From: ZC4RG30 sp049841155
Lineage (GTDB): Bacteria > Pseudomonadota > Gammaproteobacteria > Steroidobacterales > Steroidobacteraceae
Length of the DNA: 64,000 nucleotides
Assembly: GCA_049841155.1 (NCBI GenBank)
Contig: JASGHI010000003.1
Coordinates: 186,001 to 250,000, forward strand
Direction: 5' to 3'
Position 1 is the first letter of the stretch, and each line of letters starts with the position of its first letter. Shown one piece after another: positions 35,903-44,899 of the stretch. A model generated the notes under the pieces. It ran no database searches and was not told the origin of the DNA. It was given only the letters and a program-made list of their open reading frames with translations. The position numbers and the translations under genes are program-made.

Positions 35903-36371
35903 GAATCCATTCCTCGACATCAACGCCATCCTCAAGTACCTGCCGCACCGCTATCCGTTCCTGCTGGTGGACCAGGTGCTGGAGTTCAAGTCCGGCGAGA
36001 GCATCCGCGCCCTCAAGAACGTCACCTTCAACGAGCCGCATTTCACCGGACATTTCCCGGAGCGGCCGGTGATGCCCGGGGTGCTGATACTCGAGGCTCT
36101 GGCGCAGGCGGCGGGGATCCTGGTGTTCGGCACGCTGCGCAAGGTGCCCAACGCCAACACGCGCTTCTACTTTGCGGGCATCGACGGCTGCCGCTTCCGG
36201 CGGCCGGTGGTGCCGGGCGACCAGCTGCTGCTCACCGCGAAGGTGGAGCGCAACATGAAGGGCATCTGGCGGCTGTCGAGCGTGGCGTACGTGGGCGAGG
36301 CGGAAGCCGCGTCGGCGACGCTGATGCTGTTCCCCGACGCCGACAATGCCACGCCGCTGGACGTTGCCTGA
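35892..36371 (+). CDS. fabZ: 3-hydroxyacyl-[acyl-carrier-protein] dehydratase FabZ
   Basis: Dehydrates 3-hydroxyacyl-ACP in fatty acid elongation and competes with LpxA/LpxD for hydroxymyristoyl-ACP. The 159-residue hot-dog protein has KYLPHRYPFLLVD and the catalytic pair His54 (FTGHFPERPV) and Glu68 (MPGVLILEALAQ), at the same numbers as in E. coli. The ATG lies inside the end of lpxD, with good Shine-Dalgarno bases. Its place inside the lpx genes is standard. Confidence 0.96.
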   Translation: MTTENPFLDINAILKYLPHRYPFLLVDQVLEFKSGESIRALKNVTFNEPHFTGHFPERPVMPGVLILEALAQAAGILVFGTLRKVPNANTRFYFAGIDGCRFRRPVVPGDQLLLTAKVERNMKGIWRLSSVAYVGEAEAASATLMLFPDADNATPLDVA

Positions 36372-36382
36372 AGGAGCGGATC

Positions 36383-37159
36383 ATGGCGAAGATCGATCCG
36401 CGGGCCGTGGTGTCGCCGCAGGCCGAGCTGGCCGACGATGTGGAGGTCGGCCCGTTTGCGGTGATCGGTGCCGGAGTCACGATCGGCGCGCGCTGCGTGA
36501 TCGGGCCGCACGCCGTCGTTAACGGGCCGACGACGCTGGGCACGGACAACCACGTGTTCCAGTTCGCCTCCCTGGGCGATGCGCCGCAGGACAAGAAATA
36601 CAAGGGCGAGCCCACACGGCTCACCGTGGGCGACCGCAACACCTTCCGCGAGTACTGCACGGTCAACCGCGGCACCGTGACGGGCCATGGCGTCACGCGT
36701 CTGGGCAATGACAACCTGCTGCTGGCCTACACGCATGTCGGGCATGACTGCATTCTCGGCAATCACATCGTGCTGTCGAACCTCGTCATGCTGGGCGGGC
36801 ACGTGGAGCTGGGCGACTGGGTGATCATGAGCGGCTATGCCGGCGCCCACCAGTTCAGCAAGATCGGCGCCCATGCCTTCATCGGCAACAACACTGCCGT
36901 GACGCGCGACGTGCCGCCCTACGTGCTCGCCACCGGACATCCGGCCGAGCCGCGTGCGGTCAACAGCGAGGGGCTCAAGCGCCGCGGTTTCAGCGAGGAG
37001 CAGATCCGCGCCATCCGCAATGCCTACCGCGTGCTCTACCGCAGTGACCTCAAGCTCGAGGATGCGGTGCAGAAGCTCGGCGAAATGGCGCGCGAGCACG
37101 AAGTGCTCGGCATCTTCGTCGACTTCATCGGCCGTTCTACCCGGAGCCTGGTGCGCTGA
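36383..37159 (+). CDS. lpxA: UDP-N-acetylglucosamine acyltransferase
   Basis: The first step of lipid A synthesis, transferring hydroxyacyl from ACP to UDP-GlcNAc. The 258-residue trimeric beta-helix enzyme has hexapeptide repeats from IDPRAVVSPQAELADDVEVG onward, the catalytic histidine in LAYTHVGHDC and the helical C-terminus (FSEEQIRAIRNAYRVLYR). AAGGAG precedes the ATG, 11 bases after fabZ. Confidence 0.96.
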   Translation: MAKIDPRAVVSPQAELADDVEVGPFAVIGAGVTIGARCVIGPHAVVNGPTTLGTDNHVFQFASLGDAPQDKKYKGEPTRLTVGDRNTFREYCTVNRGTVTGHGVTRLGNDNLLLAYTHVGHDCILGNHIVLSNLVMLGGHVELGDWVIMSGYAGAHQFSKIGAHAFIGNNTAVTRDVPPYVLATGHPAEPRAVNSEGLKRRGFSEEQIRAIRNAYRVLYRSDLKLEDAVQKLGEMAREHEVLGIFVDFIGRSTRSLVR

Positions 37160-37162
37160 GCG

Positions 37163-38326
37163 ATGGCAGGGAGGCTGCGCATAGGCCTCGTCGCAGGTGA
37201 AGCCTCGGGAGACCTGCTGGGCGCGGCGCTGATCGAGGCGCTGCGCCGGCAGCGCCCGGACATCGACTTCGCGGGTGTGGCCGGTCCGCGCATGCGCGCC
37301 GCGGGCTGCCAGGTGCTGGCTTCGTCCGAGGAGCTGGCGGTGATGGGCTTCGTCGAGCCGCTGCGGCATCTGCCGCGGCTGATGGCGCTGCGCTCAAGGC
37401 TGCGGCGCGAATTCCTCTCCGGTGGCTACGATGCCTTCGTCGGCATCGATGCGCCGGCCTTCAATCTGGGGCTCGAGCGCCGCCTGCGTGAGCATGGAGT
37501 GCCCACGGTGCAGTACGTGAGTCCGCAGGTGTGGGCCTGGCGGCCCGGCCGGGTGCGCAAGATTGCCTCCTCGGTGGACAGCGTGCTGTGCCTGCTGCCT
37601 TTCGAGGTGCCGTTCTACGAAAAGCATGCGGTGCATGCCGAGTTCGTCGGGCATCCGCTGGCCGACCAGGTGCCGCTGGAACCCGGGCGCGAGGCGGCGC
37701 GCGCGGCACTGGGCATCGATGCCGCCGCGACGGTGGTTGCCATCCTGCCCGGCAGCCGCATGTCGGAAGTGCAGCGGCTGGGTGCGGATTTTGCTGCCGC
37801 TGCGCGATTGCTTGCCGGCCGGCGCCAGGCGCCGCCGCTGTTCCTGGCGCCCATGGTCAATCCGCGGGTCGCCGCGGTATTCGATGCGCAGGTGCGGGCG
37901 GCGGGTGCGCCTGTGCGTCTGCTGGAGGGGCGCGCCGGCGAAGTGCTGGCCGCGGCCGATGTCGCGCTGGTCGCCTCCGGAACCGCGACGCTGGAAACGC
38001 TGCTGTGGGGATGTCCGATGGTGGTGGCTTACCGCGTGGCCGCGGGAACGGCCTTTCTGGCACGCAGCCTCGGCCTCATCAAGGTGCCGTACATCTCGCA
38101 GCCCAACCTGCTGGCAGGCGAAATGTTGGTACCCGAACTGCTGCAGGAGGCGGTGACTCCCGAGGCGCTGGCAGCCGCGCTGGCCGCCGCGCTCGACGAT
38201 GCGCCGCGGCGCGCGCTGTTGCAGCGCCGTTTCCGTGAGATCCATCTGCAATTGCGCCAGGGCGGCGCGGCGCGCGCCGCGCAGCGGGTGCTGGAGCTCA
38301 TCGACCGCCGGCGGAGTGCCTCGTGA
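37163..38326 (+). CDS. lpxB: Lipid-A-disaccharide synthase
   Basis: Condenses UDP-diacylglucosamine with lipid X to form the lipid A disaccharide. The 387-residue GT19 glycosyltransferase has IGLVAGEASGDLLGAALIEA at the start, YVSPQVWAWRPGRVRKIA, the FEVPFYEKHAVHAEFVGHPL segment and VASGTATLETLLWGCPMVVAY near the end. It starts 3 bases after the lpxA stop and overlaps rnhB by 4 bases. Confidence 0.95.
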   Translation: MAGRLRIGLVAGEASGDLLGAALIEALRRQRPDIDFAGVAGPRMRAAGCQVLASSEELAVMGFVEPLRHLPRLMALRSRLRREFLSGGYDAFVGIDAPAFNLGLERRLREHGVPTVQYVSPQVWAWRPGRVRKIASSVDSVLCLLPFEVPFYEKHAVHAEFVGHPLADQVPLEPGREAARAALGIDAAATVVAILPGSRMSEVQRLGADFAAAARLLAGRRQAPPLFLAPMVNPRVAAVFDAQVRAAGAPVRLLEGRAGEVLAAADVALVASGTATLETLLWGCPMVVAYRVAAGTAFLARSLGLIKVPYISQPNLLAGEMLVPELLQEAVTPEALAAALAAALDDAPRRALLQRRFREIHLQLRQGGAARAAQRVLELIDRRRSAS

Positions 38327-38925
38327 CGGCCTCGTGCGCGCCGTCCGGCTGGACGGCCGGTGTCGACGAGGCGGGCCGAGGGCCTCTGGCCGGGCCGGTG
38401 TTTGCGGCGGCCGTGATCCTCGATCCGGCGCAGCCGATCGACGGGCTCAAGGATTCCAAGCAGCTCTCGCCGGCGCAGCGCGAACGCCTTGCGCTGGCGA
38501 TCCGCGAGCGCGCACTGTGTTTCGGCATCGGCTGGGCGGACGTGGAGGAGATCGACAGTCTCAACATCCTGCAGGCCACGCTGCTTGCGATGCGGCGCGC
38601 CGTCTGTGCATTGCAGATCGCACCTGCACAGGTGCTCGTGGACGGGAACCGCCTGCCGCTGCTCGCCGACCGCCCGTGCCGGCTGCAGGCCGTGGTGCGC
38701 GGCGATGCCACCGTGCCCGCCATCAGCGCTGCGTCGATACTGGCCAAGCAGGCGCGCGATGCGCTGATGCCGCTGCTGGATGCAGCCTATCCCGGTTACC
38801 TCCTCGGCGAACACAAGGGGTACCCTACACCCCGGCATCTGGAAGCATTGCGCCGCAAGGGGCCTTCGCCCCAGCACCGGCGCAGCTTTACCCCGGTTCG
38901 CGAGGCTGAAAAGACGTTTATTTAG
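38323..38925 (+). CDS. rnhB: Ribonuclease HII
   Basis: Cuts RNA-DNA hybrids and single ribonucleotides built into DNA. The 200-residue protein has the DEAGRGPLAGPV motif with two of the catalytic acids, SKQLSPAQRERLA, the VDGNRLP strand, and ISAASILAKQARDALM with the GYPTPRHLEAL end. The GTG start overlaps lpxB. It ends directly before the dnaE start, so it is co-transcribed with the polymerase gene. Confidence 0.95.
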   Translation: MTASCAPSGWTAGVDEAGRGPLAGPVFAAAVILDPAQPIDGLKDSKQLSPAQRERLALAIRERALCFGIGWADVEEIDSLNILQATLLAMRRAVCALQIAPAQVLVDGNRLPLLADRPCRLQAVVRGDATVPAISAASILAKQARDALMPLLDAAYPGYLLGEHKGYPTPRHLEALRRKGPSPQHRRSFTPVREAEKTFI

Positions 38926-41900
38926 ATGAGCTTGCATTCATTTGTTCATCTAAGGGTTCATACCGAGTATTCGCTGCTCGACAGCGTCGTGCGGGTGCCG
39001 GAACTCATCGCTGCCACGGCCGCGGCGGACATGCCGGCCGTGGCGCTCACCGACGAATGCAATCTGTTCGCGATGGTGAAGTTCTATCGCGCGGCGCTGG
39101 CGCGCGGCGTGAAGCCCATCGTCGGCGTGGATCTGTGGCTGCGCGAGCCGGGCGAGCGCGAGCCGCCTTCGCGCCTCACGCTGCTGTGCCAGAACGAAGC
39201 CGGCTATCTGAATCTCTCGCGCCTGGTGAGCCGCGCTTACCTGGAAGGCGAGCGTCAGACCACACCGCTGATCGAACGCGCTTGGCTCACGCCGCAGAGC
39301 CTTGCGGGTCTGATTGCGCTTTCCGGCGGCCGCGAGGGCGATGTGGGCCGGGCGCTCGCCATGGGCCGCGCGGCGCAGGCCGCGCGCCTGCTGCAGGACT
39401 GGAAGGCGTTGCTGGGCGACCGCTACTACCTGGAACTGCAGCGGCTGGGCCGGCCCGGTGATGACGAGCACGTGGCGCAGTGCGTGCAGCTTGCGGGCGC
39501 GGCCGGGGTGCCGGTGGTCGCGACCAACGATGTGCGTTTCCTCGCGCGCGCGGATTTCGATTCGCACGAGGCGCGCGTGTGCATCCACGAGGGCAGCCTG
39601 CTCGCCGATCCGGCGCGGCGCCGGCATTACACGCGCGAGCAGTACCTGCGCACGCCGGCGCAGATGGCGGAGCTGTTCGCGGACGTGCCCGAAGCCCTCG
39701 CCAATTCTGTCCAGATTGCGCGGCGCTGCAGTCTGGTGCTCAAGCTCGGCAGCAGCCGCCTGCCCATCTATCCGGTGCCCGATGGCTCGGATGCGGACGA
39801 GCACATCCGCGCCACGGCGGCGCAGGGCCTCGAGGCGCGCTGGCGCGCGATTGCCGCGCAGCGCGGCAGCGCGGCCGAAGTGCCCGACGAGTACCGCGCG
39901 CGGCTGGTGCGCGAGCTCGATGTCATCTGCTCCATGGGCTTTGCCGGCTACTTCCTCATCGTCGCGGACTTCATCCGCTGGGCCAAGCACAATGGGGTGC
40001 CCGTGGGCCCGGGCCGCGGTTCCGGCGCCGGTTCGCTGGTGGCCTGGGTGCTCGGGATCACCGATCTCGACCCGATCGAGTACGACCTGCTGTTCGAGCG
40101 CTTCCTCAATCCCGAACGCGTGTCGATGCCGGACTTCGACGTGGACTTCTGCATGGAAGGCCGCGACCGCGTGATCGCCTACGTGGCCGACAAGTACGGC
40201 CGCGAGCGCGTCTCGCAGATCATCACCTACGGCAGCATGGCCGCAAAGGCCGTGGTGCGCGATGTGGGCCGCGTGCTCGGGCACCCGTATGGCTTCGTCG
40301 ACCGCATCGCCAAGCTCGTACCCTTCGAACTCGGCATCACGCTGAAGGATGCGCTGGAGAAGGAGCCGGAGCTCTCGCGGCTGTACCGTGACGACGAGGA
40401 GGTCAAGGCGCTCATCGACCTGGCGCAGTCGCTGGAGGGCCTGACGCGCAATGCCGGCACGCATGCCGGCGGTGTGGTGATCGCGCCCTCGGTGCTCACC
40501 GACTTCACGCCGCTGTTCTGCGAAGCCGGCAGCGCCAGCGTGGTGACGCAGTTCGACAAGGACGATGTCGAGGCCGCAGGCCTGGTGAAGTTCGACTTCC
40601 TTGGCCTGCGCACGCTGACCATCATCGACCGCGCGGTGAAGATCATCGATTCGCTCGATGGCGGCCGCAACGGTCCGCTGGATCTCAACGCGCTGCCGCT
40701 CGATGATCCGGCGACCTATGCGCTGCTGAAGTCCGGGCAGACCACGGCCGTGTTCCAGCTCGAGTCGCGCGGCATGAAGGACCTGATCCGGCGCCTGAAG
40801 CCCGACCGCTTCGAGGACGTGGTGGCGCTGGTTGCGCTGTTCCGGCCCGGCCCGCTGCAGTCGGGCATGGTGGACGACTTCATCGCGCGCAAGAACACGC
40901 CCGGCACGGCCATCGATTACCTGCACCCCTCGCTGCAGGGCGTGCTCGAACCCACCTACGGCGTCATCCTCTATCAGGAGCAGGTGATGCAGATCGCGCA
41001 GGTGCTATCGGGCTACACGCTCGGCGGCGCCGACCTGCTGCGGCGCGCGATGGGCAAGAAGAAGGCCGAGGAGATGGCCAAGCAGCGCTCGGGGTTCGTC
41101 GACGGAGCCGTGCAGCGCGGCATCGACGGCAGGCAGGCGGCGTACATCTTCGACCTGATCGAGAAATTCGCCGGTTACGGATTCAACAAATCGCACTCGG
41201 CGGCCTACGCGCTGCTGTCGTACCAGACGGCCTGGCTCAAGACACATCATCCGGCTGCGTTCATGGCTGCAGTGCTGTCCGCCGACATCGACAACACCGA
41301 CAAGGTCGTCACGCTGGTGGACGAGTGCGAGCGGCTGGGTCTTGCAATCCTGCCGCCGCAGGTCAACGCCTCGGCCTACAGCTTCTCGGTGGAGGGCGCG
41401 AAGGCCATCCGCTACGGCCTCGGTGCCATCCGCGGAGTGGGCGAGCAGGCGGTGCAGATGCTGGTGGCCGAGCGCGAGGCCCATGGCCCCTACACGGACC
41501 TGGAGCAGCTGTGCCGGCGCATCGACCTGACGCGCGTGAACCGCCGCGTGCTCGAAGCGCTGATCAAGTCGGGAGCCCTGGACGGGCTGGGCACGGGCCG
41601 CGCCGAGCTGATGAGTCGTCTGGATGCGGCAGTACTCGGCGGCGAACAGTCCACGCGCGCCAGCGCGGCCGGCCAGGAGGACCTCTTCGGCACCGCGCCC
41701 GTGGTGGTGGCACCGGCGGCTGCGGTTGCCGAGTGGAGCGAAGCCCTGCGCCTGGCCGGAGAGCGCGAAACGCTGGGTCTTTATCTGACCGGTCACCCCA
41801 TCCAGCGGTTCGAGTCCGAACTGCCGCGGCTGGTGAGCGGGCGTCTTGCCGATATTGCGAACGAGCCTCCGCCGGCCGGCGGCGAGGCGGGCCGCTACTA

Positions 41901-42450
41901 CGGCGGGCGCGTGGTCAGCGTCGCCGGGCTCATCTGCGACATCCGCCGGCGCAATGGCCGCACCAGTTTCATGCTCGACGACCGCACTGGCCGCATCGAA
42001 GTCACGCTGTTCGAGGAGCAGCTGCAGCAGTTCCGCGACCTCGTGGTCAAGGACACGCTGGTGCTGGTGGAAGGCAATCTGCGCTATGACGAGTTCAGCG
42101 CCGCGTGGCGGGTGGCAGGCCGCCGCCTGGTGCTGCTGGATGCGCTGCGCGAGCAGCAGGCGCGCCGGCTGCTGCTGCGCTGGCCCGCGGGCAGCCCGAG
42201 CGAGTCGCAGGCGCTGGTGGGCAAGCTCAAAGCGCTGCTGGCCGAGGGCCGGCCGGGCAGCTGCGAAGTGCTGGTGCGCTACGAGGGCTCCGGCGCCCGC
42301 TGCACGCTGGCGCTGGGCCGGGACTGGTCGGTGCGTCTCACGCCGGCCTTGATGGACCAGCTCGAATCGCTGGTGGGCCGCGAAGGCCTGCAGCTGCTGT
42401 ATGAAGCGCCGGTGTCCGGAAGCTTGCACAGCGCGGCGCCGGGCACTTAA
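38926..42450 (+). CDS. dnaE: DNA polymerase III subunit alpha
   Basis: The replicative polymerase. The 1174-residue protein has an N-terminal PHP domain (FVHLRVHTEYSLLDS, LTDECNLFAMVKFYR), the palm with GPGRGSGAGSLVAWVLG and the catalytic aspartates Asp403 and Asp405 (MPDFDVDF), a helix-hairpin-helix region (AGYGFNKSHSAAYALLSYQ), and a C-terminal OB fold (VVSVAGLICDIRRRNGRTSF). Length and domain order match E. coli DnaE. It starts immediately after the rnhB stop, with no visible ribosome-binding site of its own, which suggests coupling. Confidence 0.96.
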   Translation: MSLHSFVHLRVHTEYSLLDSVVRVPELIAATAAADMPAVALTDECNLFAMVKFYRAALARGVKPIVGVDLWLREPGEREPPSRLTLLCQNEAGYLNLSRLVSRAYLEGERQTTPLIERAWLTPQSLAGLIALSGGREGDVGRALAMGRAAQAARLLQDWKALLGDRYYLELQRLGRPGDDEHVAQCVQLAGAAGVPVVATNDVRFLARADFDSHEARVCIHEGSLLADPARRRHYTREQYLRTPAQMAELFADVPEALANSVQIARRCSLVLKLGSSRLPIYPVPDGSDADEHIRATAAQGLEARWRAIAAQRGSAAEVPDEYRARLVRELDVICSMGFAGYFLIVADFIRWAKHNGVPVGPGRGSGAGSLVAWVLGITDLDPIEYDLLFERFLNPERVSMPDFDVDFCMEGRDRVIAYVADKYGRERVSQIITYGSMAAKAVVRDVGRVLGHPYGFVDRIAKLVPFELGITLKDALEKEPELSRLYRDDEEVKALIDLAQSLEGLTRNAGTHAGGVVIAPSVLTDFTPLFCEAGSASVVTQFDKDDVEAAGLVKFDFLGLRTLTIIDRAVKIIDSLDGGRNGPLDLNALPLDDPATYALLKSGQTTAVFQLESRGMKDLIRRLKPDRFEDVVALVALFRPGPLQSGMVDDFIARKNTPGTAIDYLHPSLQGVLEPTYGVILYQEQVMQIAQVLSGYTLGGADLLRRAMGKKKAEEMAKQRSGFVDGAVQRGIDGRQAAYIFDLIEKFAGYGFNKSHSAAYALLSYQTAWLKTHHPAAFMAAVLSADIDNTDKVVTLVDECERLGLAILPPQVNASAYSFSVEGAKAIRYGLGAIRGVGEQAVQMLVAEREAHGPYTDLEQLCRRIDLTRVNRRVLEALIKSGALDGLGTGRAELMSRLDAAVLGGEQSTRASAAGQEDLFGTAPVVVAPAAAVAEWSEALRLAGERETLGLYLTGHPIQRFESELPRLVSGRLADIANEPPPAGGEAGRYYGGRVVSVAGLICDIRRRNGRTSFMLDDRTGRIEVTLFEEQLQQFRDLVVKDTLVLVEGNLRYDEFSAAWRVAGRRLVLLDALREQQARRLLLRWPAGSPSESQALVGKLKALLAEGRPGSCEVLVRYEGSGARCTLALGRDWSVRLTPALMDQLESLVGREGLQLLYEAPVSGSLHSAAPGT

Positions 42451-42488
42451 CCTCACGCGCCGTACCTTTCTCCCGCAGCGGAATTTTC

Positions 42489-43457
42489 ATGGCACTGAGT
42501 TTCCTGGAATTCGAACAGCCCATCGCCGAGCTCGAGGCGAAGATCGAGGAGCTCAGCCATGTCACCTCGGATTCCGAGGTCAACATCGGAGGGGAGATCT
42601 CGCGGCTCAAGGTCAAGAGCCGGCAGCTGACCAAGACCATCTTCTCGCAGCTCACGCCGTGGCAGATCACGCAGGTCGCGCGGCATCCGCGCCGCCCCTA
42701 CACGCTGGACTACATCCAGCTGATGCTCACCGAATTCACCGAGCTGCATGGCGACCGCATGTTCGGTGATGACCTCGCCATCGTCGGCGGGCTGGCGCGC
42801 ATCGACGGCCAGCCGGTGATGGTGATCGGCCAGCAGAAGGGCCGTGACACCAAGGAGCGCGTGCGGCGCAACTACGGCATGCCCAAGCCCGAGGGCTACC
42901 GCAAGGCGCTGCGCCTGATGAAGACGGCCGAGCGTTTCGAACTGCCCATCATCACTTTCATCGACACGCCTGGCGCCTATCCCGGCGTGAGCAGCGAGGA
43001 GCGCGGCCAGAGCGAGGCCATCGCGCGCAACCTGTTCGAGATGGCGCAGCTGACCGTGCCGGTGGTCAGCGTGGTGATCGGCGAGGGCGGTTCGGGCGGC
43101 GCGCTCGCCATCGGCGTCTGCGACCGGCTCATCATGCTGCAGTACTCGGTGTACTCGGTGATTTCACCCGAAGGCTGCGCCTCCATCCTGTGGAAGAGCG
43201 CGGACAAGAAGGAAGCGGCCGCGGAAGCCATGGGCCTGACGGCCGAGCGCCTGAAGGATCTGGGTCTGGTGGACGAGGTGTTGAGCGAGCCGCTGGGCGG
43301 CGCCCACCGTGATCCGGAGACCATGGCCACCGATCTCAAGGCCGCCGTGCTGCGGGCGCTGGAGCCGCTGACGGCGCTGCCGGCCGCGCAGCTGGTCGAG
43401 CAGCGGCAGCAGCGCCTTGCGGCCTATGGCAGGTTCTCCGAGAGCAAGGCGCCCTGA
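42489..43457 (+). CDS. accA: Acetyl-CoA carboxylase carboxyltransferase subunit alpha
   Basis: With AccD it transfers carboxyl from carboxybiotin to acetyl-CoA, the first committed step of fatty acid synthesis. The 322-residue protein has FLEFEQPIAELEAKIEEL, RHPRRPYTLDYIQ, FIDTPGAYPGVSSEERGQSE, GEGGSGGALAIGVCDR and SPEGCASILWK. Length and motifs agree with the family. It lies 38 bases after dnaE, the order found in E. coli. Confidence 0.96.
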   Translation: MALSFLEFEQPIAELEAKIEELSHVTSDSEVNIGGEISRLKVKSRQLTKTIFSQLTPWQITQVARHPRRPYTLDYIQLMLTEFTELHGDRMFGDDLAIVGGLARIDGQPVMVIGQQKGRDTKERVRRNYGMPKPEGYRKALRLMKTAERFELPIITFIDTPGAYPGVSSEERGQSEAIARNLFEMAQLTVPVVSVVIGEGGSGGALAIGVCDRLIMLQYSVYSVISPEGCASILWKSADKKEAAAEAMGLTAERLKDLGLVDEVLSEPLGGAHRDPETMATDLKAAVLRALEPLTALPAAQLVEQRQQRLAAYGRFSESKAP

Positions 43458-43489
43458 AGACGCAAGGCGATGCCCGCAGCCGCGCGCTC

Positions 43490-44821
43490 GTGGCGCGGCT
43501 GCGCCAGCTCTGCGGCCGCCCGACCGGTCCGATCCAATGCTGCGTGGCCTTCTCCGGAGGCCTCGATTCCACCGTACTGCTGCACCGCCTGGTGGTGGCG
43601 CGCCGCGCCTTGCCGCGCACGCTGCGCCTGCGCGCCGTGCACGTGAATCATCACTTGCAGCCGGCAGCGACGGCTTTCGCGCGCCACTGCAGGCAGATGG
43701 CGCGCCGGTGGCAGGTGCCGCTGAAAGTGCTCGATGTCAACGTGCCGGCCACGCGTGGAGCCTCGCCCGAAGAGCAGGCCCGCGATGCGCGTTACGCAGC
43801 GCTGGGTGCCGGACTCTCCTCCGGCGAGCTGCTGCTAACCGCCCAGCATGCCGACGACCAGTTCGAGACCGTGCTGCTGGCCCTGTTGCGCGGCGCCGGC
43901 CCGGCAGGGCTTGCGGGCATGCCCGAAGCCCTGCGCTTCGGTGAAGGCTGGCTGCTGCGTCCCCTGCTGGGCGAGACGCGCGCCGGGCTTGCCGCCGAGG
44001 CCCGCGAGGCGGGGCTGACCTGGGTTGACGACCCCAGCAATCCCGATCCGCGCTTCGACCGCAACTACCTGCGCAGCGAGCTGCTGCCGGTGCTGCGCGC
44101 ACGCTGGCCCGGGCTGGCGGCCACCGCGGCGCGCAGCGCGCGGCTGTGCGCGCAGGCTGCTGACCTTGCGCGGCAGACGGCGCGCCGCGACCTGCTGCAG
44201 GCTGCCGATGGCGGGGAGCTGGAGGCCGCAGCGCTGCGCCGGCTTGCGCCGGCGCGTGCCGCCGGCGCGCTGCGGGCCTGGATTGCGGAAAGGGGCGCGC
44301 GTGTGCCCGACGAGCGGCGCCTGATCGAGATCCTGCGCATGCTGGAGGCGCGTGCCGATGCGGCTCCCTTCGTGCTCTGGGGGCAGTGGCAGGTCAGTCT
44401 GTCGCAGGGGCGGCTGGCCCTGCGGGCAGCCGCGCCGCAGCGCTTGGCCGCTGCGCCCCAGGCCTGGCACTGGCGCCAGCAGCAGACCCTGCGCCTGGCC
44501 GATGGCGGATATCTGAGCCTGCGGCCCGATCCACATGGCGACGTGGACCTCGATGCCGTGCCGGAGAGTCTGCAGGTGCACTGGCATGCGGCAAGGCGGC
44601 CTGCGCCCCCTTTTGCCGGCCAGCGCCGCCTGCGCAAGCTTTTCCAGCAGCTCGCGGTGCCGGCTGCCGGCCGCGGCGCGTTGCCGCTGCTCTGGACCTG
44701 CGCAGACGGCGGTACGCCGCCGCGTCTGCTGGCCATCGCCGATCTGTGGGTCGACGCCGCGCTGCGCGCCACCGCTGCGAGCTGCAACAGGGGGCGTTTC
44801 GTCTGGCAGCTGCCGGCCTGA
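43490..44821 (+). CDS. tilS: tRNA(Ile)-lysidine synthase
   Basis: Converts cytidine 34 of tRNA(Ile2) to lysidine so that it reads AUA and accepts isoleucine. The 443-residue protein has the PP-loop AFSGGLDSTVLLH, VHVNHHLQPAA, the QHADDQFETVLLALLRGAG segment, PLLGETRAGLAAEAREAG and NYLRSELLPVLRARWPG, followed by the less conserved C-terminal domains. The start is uncertain: GTG 43490 is the first clear one, but family-like sequence could begin at a non-standard codon nearer accA (stop at 43457). Confidence 0.92.
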   Translation: MARLRQLCGRPTGPIQCCVAFSGGLDSTVLLHRLVVARRALPRTLRLRAVHVNHHLQPAATAFARHCRQMARRWQVPLKVLDVNVPATRGASPEEQARDARYAALGAGLSSGELLLTAQHADDQFETVLLALLRGAGPAGLAGMPEALRFGEGWLLRPLLGETRAGLAAEAREAGLTWVDDPSNPDPRFDRNYLRSELLPVLRARWPGLAATAARSARLCAQAADLARQTARRDLLQAADGGELEAAALRRLAPARAAGALRAWIAERGARVPDERRLIEILRMLEARADAAPFVLWGQWQVSLSQGRLALRAAAPQRLAAAPQAWHWRQQQTLRLADGGYLSLRPDPHGDVDLDAVPESLQVHWHAARRPAPPFAGQRRLRKLFQQLAVPAAGRGALPLLWTCADGGTPPRLLAIADLWVDAALRATAASCNRGRFVWQLPA

Positions 44822-44899
44822 TTTGCTAACCTGTCGGCCCGTCGACATGGCCCGCTTGTGCGGCCTCCTGCGGTCTTCTTTTTCGGCGGTGAATTCCCC